Positions 5,622 through 8,215 of a DNA stretch of 8,215 bases are shown here, piece by piece. The notes beneath the pieces are model-generated. The model was not told the origin of the DNA and ran no database searches. It was given only the letters and a program-made list of their open reading frames with translations. Source of the stretch: GCA-002790365 sp964486645 (lineage in GTDB: Bacteria > Bacteroidota > Ignavibacteria > Ignavibacteriales > Ignavibacteriaceae); assembly GCA_964486645.1 (NCBI GenBank), contig CAZAOG010000120.1, positions 1 through 8,215 on the forward strand. Direction: 5' to 3'. The position numbers and the translations under genes were made by a program. Numbering within the stretch: position 1 is the stretch's first letter; every line of letters starts with the position of its first letter.

Positions 5622-7715
5622 TTGAAAGATCATGATGTAAACGCAATTAGAAATATTGCACTTATCGGACACGGAGGCAGCGGCAAGACATCATTAACCG
5701 AATCTATGCTTTTTGCTGCAAACGTTATTAATAGAATTGGATCAATATCGGAGGGGAATACTACTTCTGATTATTTGCCAAACGAAATAGAAAAACAAAT
5801 ATCAATCTCATCTTCACTTCTTCATCTTAATTGGAATAACAAACATGTAAACATTATCGATACGCCCGGTTATGCTGATTTTGTGGGCGAAGTAAGTTCA
5901 GCCCTAAGGGTTGTGGATTTAGCATCGGTAGTTCTAAAATCTGCCGAAGGTGTGGAAGTCGGCTCCGAGATTTATACTAAATTTGTTAAAAACGATAATA
6001 TTCCGGCAGCCGTTATTATTAATAAAATTGATAACGAACATTCCGAATTTAATTCAACCGTAAGTCAAGCTAAAGAAAGATTGTTCAGCGGCGCCGTAGT
6101 TGTAACCTATCCCGTAAAAGAAGGACCGAATTTTGATTCCGTAATTGACGTAATTGAAATGAAAATGTTTACTTACGGAGAAGCAGGAAGCAAAAAGGTA
6201 ACCGCGGCAGATATACCCGATGATCAAAAAGAAACCGCCGAAAATTACAGAACGGAATTAATTGAAAAAGTCGCGGAATCTTCGGAAGAGTTAATGAATA
6301 AATATTTTGAAGAAGGCACTCTTTCGGATGAGGATTTACTGAACGGGTTAAAACACTCAATTGACGAGGGGATATTTGTTCCCATCTTTGCTGTCTCCGC
6401 ATTAAAGTCGGTTGGAATAAATAACTATTTAAATTTTGTAAGTAAATATTGTCCTTCGCCTGCGGACAGAAAACCTGAAATAGGAAAATTAAAAGGTACC
6501 GACAGTACAGTTGAAATTACAGCAGACCCGTCCGCCGAACCCGTTTTGTTCATTTTTAAAACTATTGCCGAAAAACACGTCGGCGAATTGTCCTTGTTCA
6601 AAGTTTTTTCGGGTACGGTTCAACCGGGTATGGATTTGATAAACCAATCTAACGGAAATACGGAAAGAATAAGCCAGATGTCTCTGCTGAACGGACACAA
6701 CCGGGTTGAAGTTTCCAAACTATCAGCCGGTGATATCGGCGCCGTGGTTAAGTTAAAAGATACGCACACAAACAATACTCTTTCGTCAAAGAGCTTCTCG
6801 GTTAATTTAAATCCGATAGTATTTCCCGATGCCGCAATCAGAGGCGCAATTGTTCCGAAATCAAAAGGAGACGAAGATAAAATTGCATCCGGACTTCACG
6901 CTTTGCACGAGGAAGACCCTTCGTTCAACGTTCGCTTCGATCCCGAACTTTCGCAGACAATTATTTCCGGACAAGGTGAACTTCATTTGGCTTTGGCCGT
7001 TAAAAGATTGAAAGAAAGATTCGGAGTGGAAGTAGATTTGGTCGAACCGAAAGTACCTTTCAGGGAAACGATAAAAGGAAGAGCCGATGACGTTGAATAC
7101 AAACATAAAAAACAATCCGGCGGAAGGGGTCAATACGGTCACGTTCATTTTAAAATGGAACCCCTGCCCAGAGGCAAAGGGTTTGAATTTGAAAATAAAA
7201 TTGTAGGCGGAGCAATACCGGGCAGATTTATTCCTGCGGTGGAAAAGGGAATATTGGAAACAATGGAAAAGGGAGTTATATCCGGCAATAAAGTTGTTGA
7301 CGTAAAAGTTACTTTGTTCGACGGTACTTTTCATAATGTTGATTCCGATGAAATGTCTTTTAAAATTGCCGCCTCGCAGGCGTTCAGAAAAGGAATACAA
7401 GCTTGTAAGCCTTGCCTATTGGAGCCGATATACGAGATTGAAGTTACCGTTCCCGAAGAATATATGGGCGATGTAATGGGCGATATCTCAAGCAGAAGAG
7501 GCAAAATATTAGGCATGGATTCCGACGGTCATTTTCAAATTATAAAAGCCAATGTACCGTTGGCCGAACTTTATAAATATTCTTCCAATTTAAGAAGCTT
7601 AACTCAGGGCAGAGGAATGCACAACAGACATTTCGCTTATTACGAAGAGGTACCGAGGGAAGTGGAAAATAAAATTATCGAAGAATATAAAAAAGCAAAA
7701 GAAGAGGGGAACTAA
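5622..7715 (+). CDS. Elongation factor G-like GTPase (EF-G-2 / FusA2 type)
   Basis: The 697-residue protein has the full five-domain EF-G layout. The G domain (about 1-275) shows the P-loop GHGGSGKT (16-23), DTPGYADF (80-87), NKID (134-137) and SAL (259-261). Domain II is at about 305-385, domain III about 395-475, domain IV about 478-600 with QSGGRGQYGHV (498-508) and the tip loop FHNVDSDEMSFKIAAS (570-585), and domain V begins EPIYEIEVTVPEEYMGDVMG (601-620). His571 matches the tip histidine important for tRNA movement in E. coli EF-G (His583). Two G-domain residues differ from canonical EF-G: Tyr84 replaces the catalytic His of DTPGH, and switch I reads KQISI (58-62) with Ser61 for the Thr of RGITI. 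This points to the EF-G-like paralogue branch (as Thermus EF-G-2 and mycobacterial FusA2, from memory) rather than the housekeeping fusA normally beside rpsL/rpsG. It probably binds GTP and the ribosome, but translocation in vivo is not certain. The gene starts with TTG and ends five bases before the HIT gene. Confidence 0.92.
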   Translation: MKDHDVNAIRNIALIGHGGSGKTSLTESMLFAANVINRIGSISEGNTTSDYLPNEIEKQISISSSLLHLNWNNKHVNIIDTPGYADFVGEVSSALRVVDLASVVLKSAEGVEVGSEIYTKFVKNDNIPAAVIINKIDNEHSEFNSTVSQAKERLFSGAVVVTYPVKEGPNFDSVIDVIEMKMFTYGEAGSKKVTAADIPDDQKETAENYRTELIEKVAESSEELMNKYFEEGTLSDEDLLNGLKHSIDEGIFVPIFAVSALKSVGINNYLNFVSKYCPSPADRKPEIGKLKGTDSTVEITADPSAEPVLFIFKTIAEKHVGELSLFKVFSGTVQPGMDLINQSNGNTERISQMSLLNGHNRVEVSKLSAGDIGAVVKLKDTHTNNTLSSKSFSVNLNPIVFPDAAIRGAIVPKSKGDEDKIASGLHALHEEDPSFNVRFDPELSQTIISGQGELHLALAVKRLKERFGVEVDLVEPKVPFRETIKGRADDVEYKHKKQSGGRGQYGHVHFKMEPLPRGKGFEFENKIVGGAIPGRFIPAVEKGILETMEKGVISGNKVVDVKVTLFDGTFHNVDSDEMSFKIAASQAFRKGIQACKPCLLEPIYEIEVTVPEEYMGDVMGDISSRRGKILGMDSDGHFQIIKANVPLAELYKYSSNLRSLTQGRGMHNRHFAYYEEVPREVENKIIEEYKKAKEEGN

Positions 7716-7720
7716 TTTTA

Positions 7721-8215
7721 ATGGAAAAGATGTGGTCGCCTTGGCGTTCTCAGTATATAGATAATATCAAGCAAACTAACGATTCGGAAGAATGTATTTT
7801 TTGCGGTCTTTCAAAACTTGAGCCGGAAGACAAGCAGAATCTTTTACTCGATAAAGGTGAAAATACTTTTACGGTTTTAAATATGTATCCCTATAACAAC
7901 GGGCATTTGATGATCGTTCCTTACAGGCATACTTCCGACTTCGGCGAATTGGGCGACGATGAGAATTTGGAAATAATGCACAAATTACAATTGGCAAAAA
8001 AAGCACTGCTAAAAATTGCCGAGCCCGACGGTTTTAACATCGGTGCAAATATAGGCAAAATAAGCGGTGCGGGAATTGCCGACCACATTCATTTTCATAT
8101 TGTTCCGCGCTGGAACGGCGATACGAATTTTATGCCCGTGCTCGGCGATGTAAAAGTTATTTCTCAAGATTTGTTGGAAACCAAAAAAAGATTGATGCAG
8201 GTATATAAAGAATTA
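7721..8215 (+). CDS. HIT family protein, probable dinucleoside polyphosphate hydrolase/phosphorylase (3' end outside the window)
   Basis: The visible 165 codons are open to the window edge with no stop; the family is usually about this long, so only a little is likely missing. The histidine triad is HIHFHIV (122-128): His122, His124 and His126, with His124 as the expected nucleophile. Upstream features are WSPWRSQYI (5-13), a CIFC pair (Cys25, Cys28) that may bind zinc, NMYPYNNGHLMIVPYRH (54-70) and GFNIGANIGKISGAGIADHI (104-123). The WSPWR start and long form fit the AP4A phosphorylase-like/ATP adenylyltransferase-type HIT branch more than short Hint proteins, so cleavage of Ap4A-like nucleotides is the likely reaction; substrate is inferred. 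The ATG at 7721 follows the EF-G-like stop by five bases, with GAGGGGA (7704-7710) inside the previous gene as ribosome binding site. Confidence 0.93.
   Translation, partial: MEKMWSPWRSQYIDNIKQTNDSEECIFCGLSKLEPEDKQNLLLDKGENTFTVLNMYPYNNGHLMIVPYRHTSDFGELGDDENLEIMHKLQLAKKALLKIAEPDGFNIGANIGKISGAGIADHIHFHIVPRWNGDTNFMPVLGDVKVISQDLLETKKRLMQVYKEL

Noticed and set aside
6861..7400. 179-codon open frame on the - strand inside the EF-G-like gene
   Set aside because: It lies wholly antisense to conserved EF-G domains III-IV and shows no motifs, so it is a shadow of that gene.

Overview
This is an AT-rich bacterial window with all supported genes on the + strand, tightly packed. The gene set suggests a Gram-negative bacterium of the Bacteroidota/Ignavibacteriota/Chlorobiota neighbourhood. 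The pointers are a small secreted Fn3-like protein of the kind common there, a SpoIID-type lipoprotein in a setting with no sporulation genes, an EF-G-like second translocase, and mixed use of strong, weak and absent Shine-Dalgarno sites. This placement is an inference from gene flavour, not from a marker gene.

Layout. Bases 1-99 hold no supportable gene but contain a promoter-like TTGACA/TAAATT pair directly against the first start codon. At 100-498 is a small exported protein with one Fn3-like domain. A cluster then runs 550-4646: a SpoIID/LytB-domain lipoprotein, a Maf nucleotide pyrophosphatase (overlapping it by 11 bases), a UPF0104/LPG-synthase-type polytopic membrane protein (one base later, TTG start), and an NADP-type isocitrate dehydrogenase (12-base gap, strong ribosome binding site). 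A GC-rich hairpin at 4681-4714 probably ends this block. A second block starts at 4757: a YtxH-like membrane-anchored 11-mer-repeat protein, a DUF948-like protein (the two resemble the ytxH/ytxG pair of Bacillus), an EF-G-like GTPase (TTG start, clear Shine-Dalgarno), and a HIT-family nucleotide hydrolase/transferase still open at the right edge.

How the genes fit together. The first block mixes envelope work (SpoIID-domain peptidoglycan enzyme, membrane protein), nucleotide-pool cleaning (Maf) and central carbon metabolism (Icd); the close spacing suggests cotranscription rather than one pathway. The second block has a loose stress or translation flavour: YtxH and DUF948 proteins are linked to general stress in Firmicutes, the EF-G-like protein is a non-canonical translocase paralogue, and HIT proteins of this type may act on dinucleoside polyphosphates. 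That link is inference.

I see no mobile element, CRISPR array, tRNA or rRNA, and no convincing undescribed system. The most notable items are the tandem 11-mers in the YtxH-like protein, the substituted G-domain residues of the EF-G-like protein, the hairpin with an overlapping promoter candidate, and a possible leaderless start at base 100.
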